Shown here piece by piece: positions 41,685-51,232 of a stretch of 64,000 bases of DNA. The notes beneath the pieces were generated by a model. That model saw only the letters and a program-made list of their open reading frames with translations, did no database searches and was not told where the DNA came from. The stretch spans positions 1 through 64,000 of the forward strand of contig NZ_BMFP01000010.1 of assembly GCF_014638845.1 (NCBI RefSeq), written 5' to 3'. Source of the stretch: Pontibacter amylolyticus (GTDB lineage: Bacteria > Bacteroidota > Bacteroidia > Cytophagales > Hymenobacteraceae). The position numbers and the translations under genes were made by a program. The number at the start of each line of letters is the position of its first letter. The first letter of the stretch is position 1.

Positions 41685-41948
41685 ATGTTACGACCAAGGA
41701 GAGGAGACGAGAGAACATCCGTTACTGCATTCAATAAATTCGCACGCTATTTCGGCATGCTGATGACATTGATTTACGTAGCGGCTGGGGTGTTTTTGCT
41801 CCTGATGGATACGGAGAAGTACAACCTGAATATGTCAGAACAGGCAAGAACAATTTTTGGTGGGATACTCATCCTCTATGGCCTCATAAGATTTATCAGA
41901 GCGTATCAGGTTAATTCCAAATCAAGGAGAGACAGACAAGATGATTAA
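41685..41948 (+). CDS. Small two-helix membrane protein
   Basis: An 87-residue protein with a basic N-terminus, a hydrophobic helix at about 22-41 (GMLMTLIYVAAGVFLLLM), a second at about 57-70 (IFGGILILYGLIRFI) and a basic C-terminal tail. It overlaps the following PstS-like gene by 8 bp, so translation is probably coupled. Similar short proteins occur at this place in other Bacteroidota; function unknown. Confidence 0.78.
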   Translation: MLRPRRGDERTSVTAFNKFARYFGMLMTLIYVAAGVFLLLMDTEKYNLNMSEQARTIFGGILILYGLIRFIRAYQVNSKSRRDRQDD

Positions 41949-42903
41949 AGCAGCCAAGGTGTACCTGGTGCTCGCGGTGGTGGCACTGGCAGCCTGTAAC
42001 AGCGATCCCAAGACGGAACGTGACACCTCCACAACGGGTACCATCGGTATCCGGGTGGATGAAACACTTCAACCTATTATAGAAAGCCAGGTACATGCCT
42101 TTGAAGGCATCTACAGATACGCCGACATAAATGCTGCTTACAAGGCAGAAGGTCAGGTGTTCAAGGACCTGCTCGATGACAGCACCCGCATTGCGATTGT
42201 GTCCCGCCAGCTGACTGACCAGGAAAAAGCGGTCTTTGACCAGAGAAAGATTACGCCCAGGTATACCAGAATCGCCATTGATGCCGTTGCATTAATTGTG
42301 AACAACAAAAACCAGGATACGCTCCTGACCATGAACCAGCTGCGTGACATCTTTTCAGGGAAGATAACCAGTTGGAAGCAAATAAATCCTGAGAGCGGCT
42401 TACGGGATATTGCCCTTGTGTTTGACAACAATAACTCCAGCACGGCCAGGTACATGCGCGACACCCTGACAGCGGGCAAGCCGTTGCCTCCTACAGCCAC
42501 CGCCAGTAACTCTCACCCGGCCCTTATAGATTATGTGGCCAAAAACGAGAACGCGATTGGAGTGATCGGTGTCAACTGGGTGAGCGATCGGGATGACACA
42601 ACTTCGGTTAATTTCCTGAAACAAATTAAAGTGGTGGGTATCAGCACGGAAGACAACCCGATAACAACGGACAGCTACTTTCAACCGTATCAGGCATACA
42701 TTGCACAAGGCGATTATCCGCTCCGAAGATTCTGGTATATCATTAGTACTGAGGGCCGTGCAGGTCTTGGCACAGGTTTTGCAGCTTACGTTGCAAGTGA
42801 CCGTGGGCAACGTATCATATTGAAGTCTGGCCTGGTGCCTGCCACGATGCCTGTCCGTATAGTAGGTTTTAACAACAGACCGAGTAAATTCAAACAAGAT
42901 TAA
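41941..42903 (+). CDS. PstS-like phosphate-binding lipoprotein
   Basis: A 320-residue lipoprotein with signal peptide and lipobox VVALAAC (Cys about 19). The mature part is a type-II periplasmic-binding-protein fold: TGTIGIRVDETLQPII, the SRQLTDQEKAVFDQRKI segment, AVALIVNNKNQD and LRDIFSGKITSWKQINP are typical of PstS relatives. No pstC/A/B genes are nearby, so it may sense or bind phosphate or another anion rather than feed an ABC transporter (inference). Confidence 0.85.
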   Translation: MIKAAKVYLVLAVVALAACNSDPKTERDTSTTGTIGIRVDETLQPIIESQVHAFEGIYRYADINAAYKAEGQVFKDLLDDSTRIAIVSRQLTDQEKAVFDQRKITPRYTRIAIDAVALIVNNKNQDTLLTMNQLRDIFSGKITSWKQINPESGLRDIALVFDNNNSSTARYMRDTLTAGKPLPPTATASNSHPALIDYVAKNENAIGVIGVNWVSDRDDTTSVNFLKQIKVVGISTEDNPITTDSYFQPYQAYIAQGDYPLRRFWYIISTEGRAGLGTGFAAYVASDRGQRIILKSGLVPATMPVRIVGFNNRPSKFKQD

Positions 42904-42947
42904 GGACTACAACAAACAATAATAACACAACCTAAATTAAACTAACA

Positions 42948-44552
42948 ATGACAAATAACTGGAAATATGCTTTACTGGTAGCTGCCATGTTCCCTACAGC
43001 AGCGGCGTTTGCGCAGTCTGGCGATCAGGGTCGCAAAGCGGCAGAACAGGGACGCTATCAGGAGGCTAAGTCTATTTATAAATCTCAGTTGAACAACAAA
43101 AACGCTGACAACGCTTATTTTGGACTGGGTGATGTATACCTGCGTTCTGAAAATCCGGACTCAGCCGCCTACTACTTTAATCAGGGTCTGGCGAAAAACT
43201 CAAAGTCTGCCATCAACATGGTAGGACTGGGTAAAGTAGAGATGGCCAAAGGCAACCGTGCTGGTGCCGAGAAGCACTTTGCCGATGCGATGAAGCGTGG
43301 CAAGAAGGACGCTTTTGTACTGGCAAGCATTGGAGAGGCCTATCTGATGGCTCCTGAAGCAACGGAGCAGGACTACAACAAGGCGATCGAATACCTGAAG
43401 CAGGCTGTAGAGCGTGATAAGAACAATGCTGAGGCTTACCTGCTGATGGGTGATGCCTACCTGAAACTAGGCAACGGTGGTCAGGCTATGACCAGCTACG
43501 ACAATGCAATCCGCATTAACGACAAGTCGCCAAAGGCTCACCTGAAAAGAGGACAGCTTTATACCAGTTCACGTAACTACAACGAAGCAGAAGAGGCTTA
43601 CAAGAAAGCGATCGAACTTGATCCGAATTTCGCACCTGCTTACAGCGACCTGGGCGAGCTTTATTACTTTGCGGGCCAATACGACCTGGCACTTTCTACA
43701 TTCAAGAAGTTTGTAGATATGTCAGAGAATACCCCTGCTACACGTGCCAAGTATGCCTCTTTCCTGTTCCTGACAAAGGACTATGAAGGCACACTGCGCG
43801 AAGTACAGGAAGTTCTAAAGTCTGACCCTGAGAACAAGACGATGAACCGTCTGTTGGCTTACTCATACCTGGAGCTCGGCAAGCCGGAAGAGGCCCTTAA
43901 GGCGATGGAGAATTACCTGAGTAAGGTAGACCAGAACAGCCTGATTGCAAGTGACTATGAGTACTATGGCAGAATTCTGGCAAGAAACAACCAGCCTGCG
44001 AAAGCTGTTGAGAACCTGGAGAAAGCCATAGCGCTGGAGCCAACTAAACCGGAGCTTTACTATGACCTGGCAAACATGTACGCCCGTGAAAAGCAGTTTG
44101 ACAAAGCAGTAGAGGTTTACAACAGAAAGCAGGAGAAACTTGGTGCTTCCAATACCGACTACTTCCACCTGGGTAATGCCTACATGATGGCAGAGCAGTT
44201 TGAGAAAGCCGACGAGACTTACAAGAAGATCACGGACGCTAACCCTACCTATGCTTATGCACACCTTTGGAGAGCCCGGGCGCAGGCTAACCTGGACCCT
44301 GAAACAGAAAAGGGTTTGGCTAAGCCGCACTACGAAGAGTTTATCAAGTTGACCAACACTGAGACTGAGAAGTATAAAAAAGAGTTGATCGAGGCTAATA
44401 CTTATCTGGGTTACTATTACTATCTGAAAGGCGAGCGTGACAACGCGATCAAGTACTGGACAGAAGTGAAAACGCTAGACCCAACCAACACCCAGGCAGA
44501 AACTGCCCTGGCTGAGATCAATAAGACAAATTCTCCTAAAAAGAAGCGCTAA
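42948..44552 (+). CDS. Periplasmic TPR-repeat protein
   Basis: A 534-residue protein with a cleavable signal peptide ending FAQS and then at least ten tetratricopeptide units through to the C-terminus (e.g. NADNAYFGLGDVYLRSENPDS, NNAEAYLLMGDAYLKLGNGG, DPNFAPAYSDLGELYYFAGQ). It follows the PstS-like gene by 44 bp; the two with the small membrane protein form an operon-like group behind the TonB genes, which suggests a shared envelope role (inference). Confidence 0.88.
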   Translation: MTNNWKYALLVAAMFPTAAAFAQSGDQGRKAAEQGRYQEAKSIYKSQLNNKNADNAYFGLGDVYLRSENPDSAAYYFNQGLAKNSKSAINMVGLGKVEMAKGNRAGAEKHFADAMKRGKKDAFVLASIGEAYLMAPEATEQDYNKAIEYLKQAVERDKNNAEAYLLMGDAYLKLGNGGQAMTSYDNAIRINDKSPKAHLKRGQLYTSSRNYNEAEEAYKKAIELDPNFAPAYSDLGELYYFAGQYDLALSTFKKFVDMSENTPATRAKYASFLFLTKDYEGTLREVQEVLKSDPENKTMNRLLAYSYLELGKPEEALKAMENYLSKVDQNSLIASDYEYYGRILARNNQPAKAVENLEKAIALEPTKPELYYDLANMYAREKQFDKAVEVYNRKQEKLGASNTDYFHLGNAYMMAEQFEKADETYKKITDANPTYAYAHLWRARAQANLDPETEKGLAKPHYEEFIKLTNTETEKYKKELIEANTYLGYYYYLKGERDNAIKYWTEVKTLDPTNTQAETALAEINKTNSPKKKR

Positions 44553-44576
44553 TTTTAATTAGAAGCTTGATCATAG

Positions 44577-44607
44577 AAAAGCCCGCTCCATCAGGAGCGG
44601 GCTTTTT
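44577..44607. terminator. Bidirectional terminator between the TPR gene and rluD
   Basis: GCCCGCTCC/GGAGCGGGC (9 bp, loop ATCA) at 44581-44602 with AAAA on the left and TTTTT on the right. Confidence 0.9.
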
Positions 44608-44639
44608 GTATATATACCTCTGAGTAGACTATGTATACC

Positions 44640-45677
44640 TTATTGGTTCTCGTAAAGCGACCACTTTTCTAATACCGCCCGGAAATCCTCAGGCAGTTCA
44701 GAGTTGAACTGAATAAACTCTTTTGTAGTCGGATGAACAAAGCCGAGGGACTTAGCATGCAAGGCCTGACGCGGCATCAATTTAAAGGCATTCTCTACAA
44801 ATGTCTTATAAGAGCCTGTTGGCATCCCTTGTAATATCTTGTCCCCTCCGTAGGTTGCATCCGAGAAGAGCGGATGCCCCAGGTACTTCATATGTGCTCT
44901 GATCTGGTGCGTCCGCCCTGTCTCCAGGTTACACTGCACCAGCGAGACATACTTGAACTTCTGCAGTACTTTGTAATGGGTAACGGCATGCTTCCCAAAC
45001 GCTCCGTCAGGGTATACGGTCATCACTCTCCTGTCTTTTGCGCTACGTCCCACATGGCCTACAATCGTGCCTGCATCCTGTTTCGGCACACCCCATACCA
45101 GGGCGAAATAAGTTCGCTCGATCGTATGCTTGAAAAACTGCTTGGCCAGAAAAGCCATGCTATACTCTGTCTTCGCTATTACCAATAAACCAGAGGTGTC
45201 TTTATCAATGCGGTGCACCAGCCCGGGACGGCCCTCCCCGTTGCGGGTGGTCGGGAGCTGCTGCAAGTGATAGGTAAGTGCATTTACCAACGTACCTGAC
45301 CAGTTATTAAACCCAGGATGCACCACCATACCTGGCTCTTTGTTAACGATCAGCAACTCATCATCTTCATAAGTGATGTTAATCGGTATATCCTCCGGAA
45401 TGATTTCGGTATCACGTGGAGGCGTGGCTAGTGTGATGGTGATCACATCAAGGGGCTTTACCCTATAGCTTACCTTCACCGGTTTTTGGTTCACCTGTAC
45501 TGATTCGGAGCGAATAGCACCCTGCAGTTTGTTGCGGGTCACATTGGGCAACCGATCCATCAGGAACTTATCGATTCGTAGCAGCGCCTGCCCCTTGTCC
45601 ACCACAATGCGGTGGTGCTCGTATAATTCGTCAGAATCTTCTATACTGTCCTGCTCTTCTTCTTCAAAGTCAATCAC
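44640..45677 (-). CDS. rluD: RluD-family 23S rRNA pseudouridine synthase
   Basis: Pseudouridine synthase modifying 23S rRNA. An N-terminal S4-like RNA-binding domain (VDKGQALLRIDKFLMDRLPNV) precedes the catalytic domain with the Asp in HRIDKDTSGLLVIAK and the later GRTHQIRAH motif. The frame stays open to 45743, but that extension runs through the Skp-operon terminator hairpin and has no relation to the family; the GTG at 45677 (MIDFEEEEQDS, 345 aa) is preferred. RluD versus a paralogue such as RluC cannot be fully resolved, but the length and start fit RluD. Confidence 0.9.
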   Translation of the reverse strand: MIDFEEEEQDSIEDSDELYEHHRIVVDKGQALLRIDKFLMDRLPNVTRNKLQGAIRSESVQVNQKPVKVSYRVKPLDVITITLATPPRDTEIIPEDIPINITYEDDELLIVNKEPGMVVHPGFNNWSGTLVNALTYHLQQLPTTRNGEGRPGLVHRIDKDTSGLLVIAKTEYSMAFLAKQFFKHTIERTYFALVWGVPKQDAGTIVGHVGRSAKDRRVMTVYPDGAFGKHAVTHYKVLQKFKYVSLVQCNLETGRTHQIRAHMKYLGHPLFSDATYGGDKILQGMPTGSYKTFVENAFKLMPRQALHAKSLGFVHPTTKEFIQFNSELPEDFRAVLEKWSLYENQ

Positions 45678-45697
45678 GGTACTGGATTTAGGTATAA

Positions 45698-45732
45698 ACA
45701 AAAAGAAAGCCGAGGTATAGAACATCGGCTTT
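45698..45732 (-). terminator. Terminator of the bamA-skp operon
   Basis: On the minus strand AAAGCCGA pairs with TCGGCTTT across an 11-nt loop containing TATACCT, followed by CTTTTTGTTT. It lies 25 bp after the last skp gene and inside the apparent extension of the rluD frame. Confidence 0.8.
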
Positions 45733-45756
45733 CCTGAACTCACAAAGGAGTATTGA

Positions 45757-46374
45757 TTATTTTTTCTTTTTCTTGGCTGGAGTAGTAGTGGTTGCTGGCT
45801 TGGCGGCGGCAGGTTGCTGCTGCTGTGGCTGCGCCTGCTGTGCTGCTGCTGGCTGCTTGTTAGGGTCTACACCCAGTTTCTTGAACACCAGGTTGTTGAT
45901 GCTGCCACTTTCAGGACCTTCCAGAATAGCCTGCTCACTCAGGATGTAAAGGTAACCGTTTTCTTTTGCTACGTCTTTGATGGCATTCTCAATCTTTACA
46001 AGCACTGGCTGGATCAGCGACTGCTCTTTTTCACGGATAGACATCTGAGCATCGTACTGGAACTTCTGGATAGACTGCTCCAGGTTCATCAGTTCACGCT
46101 CTTTGTCTTCGCGTACCACCTTGTCCATGGTTGAAGCGCCCTTCTGGTAAGCCTGCAGCTTCGTGTTGTACTCTGTTTCTTTTGATGCAAACTGCTCCTG
46201 CAGTTTCTGACCATATACTTCCAATTCCTTTTGCATAGAGGCTCTCTCTGGCATCTTGCTCAGAATCTCTTCCACGTTAGCATATCCTATCTTAGTCGCC
46301 TGCTCGTTTGTCTGTGCAAAAGAGGCAAAGCTGATAAAGAAAAACGCTACTACTAAAAATTTGATTTTGTTCAT
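45757..46374 (-). CDS. Skp/OmpH family periplasmic chaperone (copy 1)
   Basis: A 205-residue Skp-like chaperone that holds outer-membrane proteins for BamA. Signal peptide MNKIKFLVVAFFFISFASFA with the mature start QTNEQATKIGYANVEEILSKMP, then a long coiled coil (about 45-125: ERASMQKELEVYGQKLQEQF) and an outer-membrane-like tail, KKLGVDPN. The C-terminus is a low-complexity Gln/Ala/Pro stretch (AAQQAQPQQQQPAAAKPATT) ending in lysines, unusual for Skp. Second of two skp genes after bamA. Confidence 0.9.
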   Translation of the reverse strand: MNKIKFLVVAFFFISFASFAQTNEQATKIGYANVEEILSKMPERASMQKELEVYGQKLQEQFASKETEYNTKLQAYQKGASTMDKVVREDKERELMNLEQSIQKFQYDAQMSIREKEQSLIQPVLVKIENAIKDVAKENGYLYILSEQAILEGPESGSINNLVFKKLGVDPNKQPAAAQQAQPQQQQPAAAKPATTTTPAKKKKK

Positions 46375-46405
46375 GATTGGATGGTTAATTTGTTATTCTT
46401 GTGGT

Positions 46406-47074
46406 TTAGTTGTTTGACTTCTTCTTTGTTGGGGGCGTTTTTTTCTTTTCCTGCTGTTGCTGCGTTTGGTTCTCTCCGTTTTGTATACCTGTTTCGGGCA
46501 GGCTATCCGGATCATCCACTAACGCATCTGCCGGCTGTTTGCCTGGCACATTCTGTTTATCGGTAGCAAGTCCCAACTCTTCCAACACATACTCTGTGTA
46601 ATCGTGCACCGGGTTGGTGTAGATCATGATCAGGTCGCCTGACTTATCAAATACCGTCTGCAGGCCTTTTGCCTTGGCGACTTTCTCTACTGCCGTAAAA
46701 ACCTCGTCCTGAATTGGCCTGATCAGATCCTGGCGACGTTTGAACATCATCCCCTCAAAGCCGAAGACCTTGCGCTGATATTCCCGCACTTCATTCTCTT
46801 TGCGGGTAATTTCGGCCAGCCGCTTCTTTTTCATCTCTTCCGTCAGGAGGACTTCCTCGGCCTTGTAGTCTTCCTTCATCTTCTCCACCGCCTGGTGCAT
46901 CCCTTCTATCTCCTTCTGCCAGGCCGCACTTTGCTTGTCCAACTCTACCTGCGCTTTGGCGTATGCCGGCATCTTGCTCAGGATAAAGTTAGAATCAATA
47001 TAGCCAAACTTCTGCGCCTGTGAAACAGTCGTCAGGAAAAATCCGGCTAAAAAGATGAACAAAAACTTTTTCAT
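46406..47074 (-). CDS. Skp/OmpH family periplasmic chaperone (copy 2)
   Basis: A 222-residue paralogue of the previous gene. Signal peptide MKKFLFIFLAGFFLTTVSQAQ, mature start KFGYIDSNFILSKMPAYAKA, and a charged coiled coil (about 40-110). The C-terminus is again charged and low-complexity (KKKTPPTKKKSNN). Located 10 bp downstream of bamA, so certainly cotranscribed. Two tandem skp copies next to bamA are common in Bacteroidota. Confidence 0.9.
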   Translation of the reverse strand: MKKFLFIFLAGFFLTTVSQAQKFGYIDSNFILSKMPAYAKAQVELDKQSAAWQKEIEGMHQAVEKMKEDYKAEEVLLTEEMKKKRLAEITRKENEVREYQRKVFGFEGMMFKRRQDLIRPIQDEVFTAVEKVAKAKGLQTVFDKSGDLIMIYTNPVHDYTEYVLEELGLATDKQNVPGKQPADALVDDPDSLPETGIQNGENQTQQQQEKKKTPPTKKKSNN

Positions 47075-47083
47075 ACTAATTCC

Positions 47084-49564
47084 TTATCGTATCTGCTGCC
47101 CGATCATGAAGTGGAACTGGCCACGCTTCATCTCCGGTCTTCCAGGCACATCGTCGAATCTCCAACCGTAGTCGAAGCCCAGCAGACCAAAGGCTGCCAT
47201 GAAGATACGCACACCCACACCACCTGAGCGGTAGAGTTTAAACGGATCGTATCGGTCATAAGCACCAAAGCTGTTACCTGCCTCCAGGAACGCCAGACCA
47301 TAGATCGTAGCACCCGGGTTAGGAGAGATCAACTGTCTTGCCTCCAATACAAACTTATTATAAGCAATGCCACCAGTATTAATAAGGCTCTCGTCCGGGT
47401 TGTTGATCACAGACTCCTCATCGTAGCCACGCAGACCAATGTAGTCGGTTCCTACAAAGATGTTAGCACCGCCCAAACCGTTACCTCCTAGTCTGAAACG
47501 CTCAAAAGGACCAATGCTTGTCTTCGAGCTGTAGTTATTCAGGAAGCCAAAGTGGGCTCGGGTGTTCAATACCAAATTTCCTGCCAGGTTCATGAAGAAC
47601 GAAGCATCGAACATCCATTTGTTGAATTCTACATACTCGTAGTTGTTGCGCTGCTCCGAGAACAGGGAGTATGGCGGTGTCAGGTTCACACTAAGCGAGA
47701 TATTGGAACCTCTTCTTGGGAAAGTCGGGTTGTCAATACTTACGCGAGCCAGTGTGTTGTTCAACGATATACTGTTCGAAACGCCATTGTTAAATCCACC
47801 ACCGAACAGGTTGAAGTTTTTCAGGGTATAGCGGTTATAGCTCAGGGAGTGACTCAGCTGGAAGAAGTTGTCCGGCCAGTTTAGAGTACGTCCCAAACTC
47901 AGCGCGGCACCGTCTACATTCAGTCGGCTGTCCACATCGGCTCTCGGGTCACGACGGATGGTCTTGAACAAACTCGCCGTAAGTGAGTTTCGTTTACGAC
48001 CGCCCAGCCACGGCTCGGTGAACGAGAAAGAGTAAGACTGGTAGTAGCGACCGTTTGCCTGCACGTTGAGCGAGAGGCGCTGGCCATCGCCGCTAGGCAA
48101 TGGTCGCCACTCCGACAACTTCAGTAACTTGCGGGTAGAGAAGTTGTTCAGCGTAAGGCCTACCGTACCCACCGCCCCGATCGGACCACCCCAACCTCCT
48201 GAAAGGCTGATCTGGTCATTCGGACGCTCCGATACACTATAGTTAATGTCCACGGTTCCTTCTTCCGGGTTCGGTATCGGGTTCAGTCCGATTGTTTCCG
48301 GGTCAAAATAGCCCAGGTTTGCCAGTTCGTTACGGGAGCGAATCAAATCGTCGCGGCTGTACTTCTGGCCAGGCAGGGTACGGATCTCGCGGAGCACCAC
48401 GTGGTCGCTCGTTTTGGTGTTGCCTGTCACGGTCACCTTGCTGATCGTCGCCTGCGGACCTTCCGATACACGCATCTCGATGTCTATCGAGTCACCCTCT
48501 ACCGTTACCTCTACCGGATCGATGTTAAAGAACAGATAGCCGTCATTCTGATAAAGAGCCGACACGTCTATACCTGTCGGGTTGTAGTTCAGGCGCTTGT
48601 CCAGCTCCTGCTTGTTGTAAATATCGCCTTTGTTAATGCCCAGTACACGCGTCAGATAGTCATCGTCGTACAGGTAGTTTCCATTCCAGGTAATGTTGCG
48701 GTAATAGTATTGGTTGCCTTCATCCACCACAATCCGGATTCCTAAACGGTCAGGACTTACGTTATACACACTATCAGACACAATGATCGCATCCCGGTAG
48801 CCCTCTGAATTGTAAAAGTCGAGCAGGAGTTGTTTATCGTTCTCGTATTCGGAGCGTTGGAATTTAGAAGATGTGAATATCTTGTGGAGGCGCTTCTCTT
48901 TCGTCTTCTTAAGCTGACGGCGTAGTTTTTTGTCCGTAAAGGCTTCATTGCCTTCAAAGTTGATCTCGGCTATTTTTACTTTGTCGCCTCTGTCAATGTC
49001 AATGTTCAGCACCACACTGTTTGGAAGCAGTGAGTCAGGGCGCTGCACAATGTTGATCTTTGCATTGAGGTAACTTTTCTCAGCATAATACTTACGGATG
49101 GCCGCACGCGTCTGGTTCAGCACAGCATCTGTTACTACCTTCCCTCTGATTAGGTTGATCTTTTCGCGCAGAGCATCTTGCTGCGACTTGTTTATACCTG
49201 TAAACTCGAAGCGGGAAAGACGCGGGCGTTCTTTCAGGTCGAAGTTCAGGAAGATCTGGTTCCCCTCGATACGGGTTACGTATACATCCACATCCCCGAG
49301 TATACCCTGGTCCCACAGTTTTTGAATGGCACGGCTGATGTCCTCGCCTGGCACGGTAATCTCATCCCCCACTTTCAGACCCGAAACGGCCATAAGAGAA
49401 GCGGGGTCGAGAAATTTGACACCTGTAAACTCAATCCCGCCGATGCGGTACTGCTGAGGCTGGGTGTAGTCTACGGGCTTGCTCTGTGCTTGATTATTCA
49501 GAACTTGGGCAGAAGCTGTGCCTGTCATTAGCAGCAACACAAGCACCCAGATGCATCTTGTCAT
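47084..49564 (-). CDS. bamA: Outer membrane protein assembly factor BamA
   Basis: Omp85-family outer-membrane protein that inserts beta-barrel proteins. Signal peptide MTRCIWVLVLLLMTGTASAQ, then five POTRA domains (about 40-420; e.g. YRIGGIEFTGVKFLDPASLM, VKIAEINFEGNEAF), and the C-terminal barrel (about 440-826) with the RGYDEES lid-loop-like segment and a terminal aromatic strand GQFHFMIGQQIR. A GTG at 49576 overlaps the uppS stop (GTGA) and could also be used, adding four residues. Central gene of uppS-bamA-skp-skp. Confidence 0.95.
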   Translation of the reverse strand: MTRCIWVLVLLLMTGTASAQVLNNQAQSKPVDYTQPQQYRIGGIEFTGVKFLDPASLMAVSGLKVGDEITVPGEDISRAIQKLWDQGILGDVDVYVTRIEGNQIFLNFDLKERPRLSRFEFTGINKSQQDALREKINLIRGKVVTDAVLNQTRAAIRKYYAEKSYLNAKINIVQRPDSLLPNSVVLNIDIDRGDKVKIAEINFEGNEAFTDKKLRRQLKKTKEKRLHKIFTSSKFQRSEYENDKQLLLDFYNSEGYRDAIIVSDSVYNVSPDRLGIRIVVDEGNQYYYRNITWNGNYLYDDDYLTRVLGINKGDIYNKQELDKRLNYNPTGIDVSALYQNDGYLFFNIDPVEVTVEGDSIDIEMRVSEGPQATISKVTVTGNTKTSDHVVLREIRTLPGQKYSRDDLIRSRNELANLGYFDPETIGLNPIPNPEEGTVDINYSVSERPNDQISLSGGWGGPIGAVGTVGLTLNNFSTRKLLKLSEWRPLPSGDGQRLSLNVQANGRYYQSYSFSFTEPWLGGRKRNSLTASLFKTIRRDPRADVDSRLNVDGAALSLGRTLNWPDNFFQLSHSLSYNRYTLKNFNLFGGGFNNGVSNSISLNNTLARVSIDNPTFPRRGSNISLSVNLTPPYSLFSEQRNNYEYVEFNKWMFDASFFMNLAGNLVLNTRAHFGFLNNYSSKTSIGPFERFRLGGNGLGGANIFVGTDYIGLRGYDEESVINNPDESLINTGGIAYNKFVLEARQLISPNPGATIYGLAFLEAGNSFGAYDRYDPFKLYRSGGVGVRIFMAAFGLLGFDYGWRFDDVPGRPEMKRGQFHFMIGQQIR

Positions 49565-49572
49565 TAATATGT

Positions 49573-50316
49573 TCACTTTGTTAGTTGTTCACTTGTCTTG
49601 CCAAAGCGGCGTTCTCTTCTCTGGAAGGCACATATGGCTTCGTAGAGGTGCTCTTTGCGGAAGTCAGGCCAGAGTAGCTCCGTAATATACAGTTCCGTGT
49701 AAGCCAGCTGCCAAAGCAGGAAATTGCTGATGCGCTGCTCTCCGCTCGTTCGGATCAGCAGTTCGGGATCTGGTATACCTGCTGTAGAAAGGTGCTGCGC
49801 GATAGTGCCCTCATTAATATCAGCTGGCGCTATAGTACCATGACCCACTTCAACCACAATGCGTTGCATGGCTTGCGCAATATCCCAGCGGCCGCTGTAG
49901 CTCAGGGCCAGCACCAGCGTCATACGGGTGTTGCCCTTTGTTATCTCCATCGCCTCAAACAATTCCTTCTGGCATGCTTTCGGCAGGCTTTCCGTATTTC
50001 CGATCGTTTGCAGGCGGATATTATTCTTGTTCAGCGTTTCCGTTTCTTTCCTGATAGTAGATACCAGCAGCTGCATCAGCGCGGAGACTTCTGTGGCCGG
50101 TCTCGACCAGTTTTCGGTTGAGAAGGCGTATAGGGTAAGGTATTCGACGCCCATCTCTGCTGCGGCCTCTACTGTTTCGCGAACAGCTGTGATAGCACTC
50201 TGATGACCAAAAATTCGCAGGCCGCCCCGTTTCTTTGCCCAACGCCCATTTCCGTCCATGATAACGGCAATGTGTCTCGGCAAATTGTCTAAATCTACTT
50301 GTTCCCTAAAATTCAT
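49573..50316 (-). CDS. uppS: Undecaprenyl pyrophosphate synthase (isoprenyl transferase)
   Basis: cis-Prenyltransferase making the C55 lipid carrier for peptidoglycan and surface glycans. From the ATG at 50316 the protein is 247 residues. The conserved motif HIAVIMDGNGRWAKKRG carries the catalytic Asp (D21); downstream are FSTENWSRP and the signature RTSGEQRISNFLLWQLAYTE. A TTG 7 codons earlier is possible but less likely. Overlaps bamA, so outer-membrane assembly and lipid-carrier synthesis are translationally linked. Confidence 0.95.
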   Translation of the reverse strand: MNFREQVDLDNLPRHIAVIMDGNGRWAKKRGGLRIFGHQSAITAVRETVEAAAEMGVEYLTLYAFSTENWSRPATEVSALMQLLVSTIRKETETLNKNNIRLQTIGNTESLPKACQKELFEAMEITKGNTRMTLVLALSYSGRWDIAQAMQRIVVEVGHGTIAPADINEGTIAQHLSTAGIPDPELLIRTSGEQRISNFLLWQLAYTELYITELLWPDFRKEHLYEAICAFQRRERRFGKTSEQLTK

Positions 50317-50376
50317 CAAACCACAATTTCCTTGCAAGTTACAAAAAGCAAGATAATTTAATGAAATTTTAGCGGG

Positions 50377-51183
50377 TTAATCTAGTATTCCGGCTTTGCG
50401 CTTGTAAACAGGCGGGCAATTGAGTCGGTATAGCGTGTAAGAGAGGCTGATACCGTTGTAGAAGTACATATCTTTATCGAATGGATTGGCATATGCCTTG
50501 GAGTTGCCAGTGCCCAGATCGGCAGCCAACAGCGCAGACCCACTCTCCTGAAGGTAGTCCAGGTTATCCGTGAACATGAAGCGGGGACCAAACTCCAGCC
50601 CCAAGTTCCAGTGCTTACTCAACGCATACTTCACCCCTACCCCAAAAGGAATTGAAACGGTGAATTTGTTGTCGAATGGCTCCATCACATCGCCCTGCCG
50701 GGTAAGCTGGTGATTAAAATTGAGCACTGCCGCTCCGATAAAGAAATAAGGCGAGACACGGTGTGGCTTCCGGATATCGTCGTAGTAATCGAGAAAATTG
50801 TATTCTATACCTAACGAAAACTCCAGCATACTCAGTTTCAGCTCCGTATCGCGCCAATCATGATGCGGCAGATTCTGTGACTCGTCCTTAAATGCTTTGT
50901 CCTCAAAAATGCGGTGACTGCCCATGAAGGCGGCCTTCAGCGTGATGGGAGCAGATATATCATGACGATAGAAGATCGTCATGGCAGGCTGGTTATTCAA
51001 AAAACGGTAATTGGGTGAAATCTCACCAACATAATTTAACCCACCTATGCCAGCACCAATCTCACTGGTAGTCACAGGCTTAATCTGCTGCAGCTGTGCC
51101 TTCGCCGTATGGCATAAAAAAACGCTCCCAATTTGCAGTAGTACACAAATAAGGAGCGTCTGTCTGAATGTATTCAAAGTCAT
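50377..51183 (-). CDS. PorG-like outer-membrane beta-barrel protein (DUF6089), copy 1
   Basis: A 268-residue outer-membrane barrel-type protein with a signal peptide and alternating strands (TTSEIGAGIGGLNYVGEISPN, YNFLDYYDDIRKPHRVSPYF, FIGAAVLNFNHQL, VSIPFGVGVKYALSKHWNLG). It resembles the DUF6089 family, which includes PorG of the type IX secretion system of Porphyromonas, and occupies the same place upstream of uppS-bamA as in other Bacteroidota. The role here is inferred. It is paralogous to the next gene upstream. Confidence 0.72.
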   Translation of the reverse strand: MTLNTFRQTLLICVLLQIGSVFLCHTAKAQLQQIKPVTTSEIGAGIGGLNYVGEISPNYRFLNNQPAMTIFYRHDISAPITLKAAFMGSHRIFEDKAFKDESQNLPHHDWRDTELKLSMLEFSLGIEYNFLDYYDDIRKPHRVSPYFFIGAAVLNFNHQLTRQGDVMEPFDNKFTVSIPFGVGVKYALSKHWNLGLEFGPRFMFTDNLDYLQESGSALLAADLGTGNSKAYANPFDKDMYFYNGISLSYTLYRLNCPPVYKRKAGILD

Positions 51184-51232
51184 GTAAACTTGTTTCGGAG
51201 TTTAGGAGAACAACGCGCTATACTCCGTTATA

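Noticed and set aside
41685..44552. Phosphate ABC transporter operon
   Set aside because: Only a PstS-like binding protein is present; no permease or ATPase genes follow.
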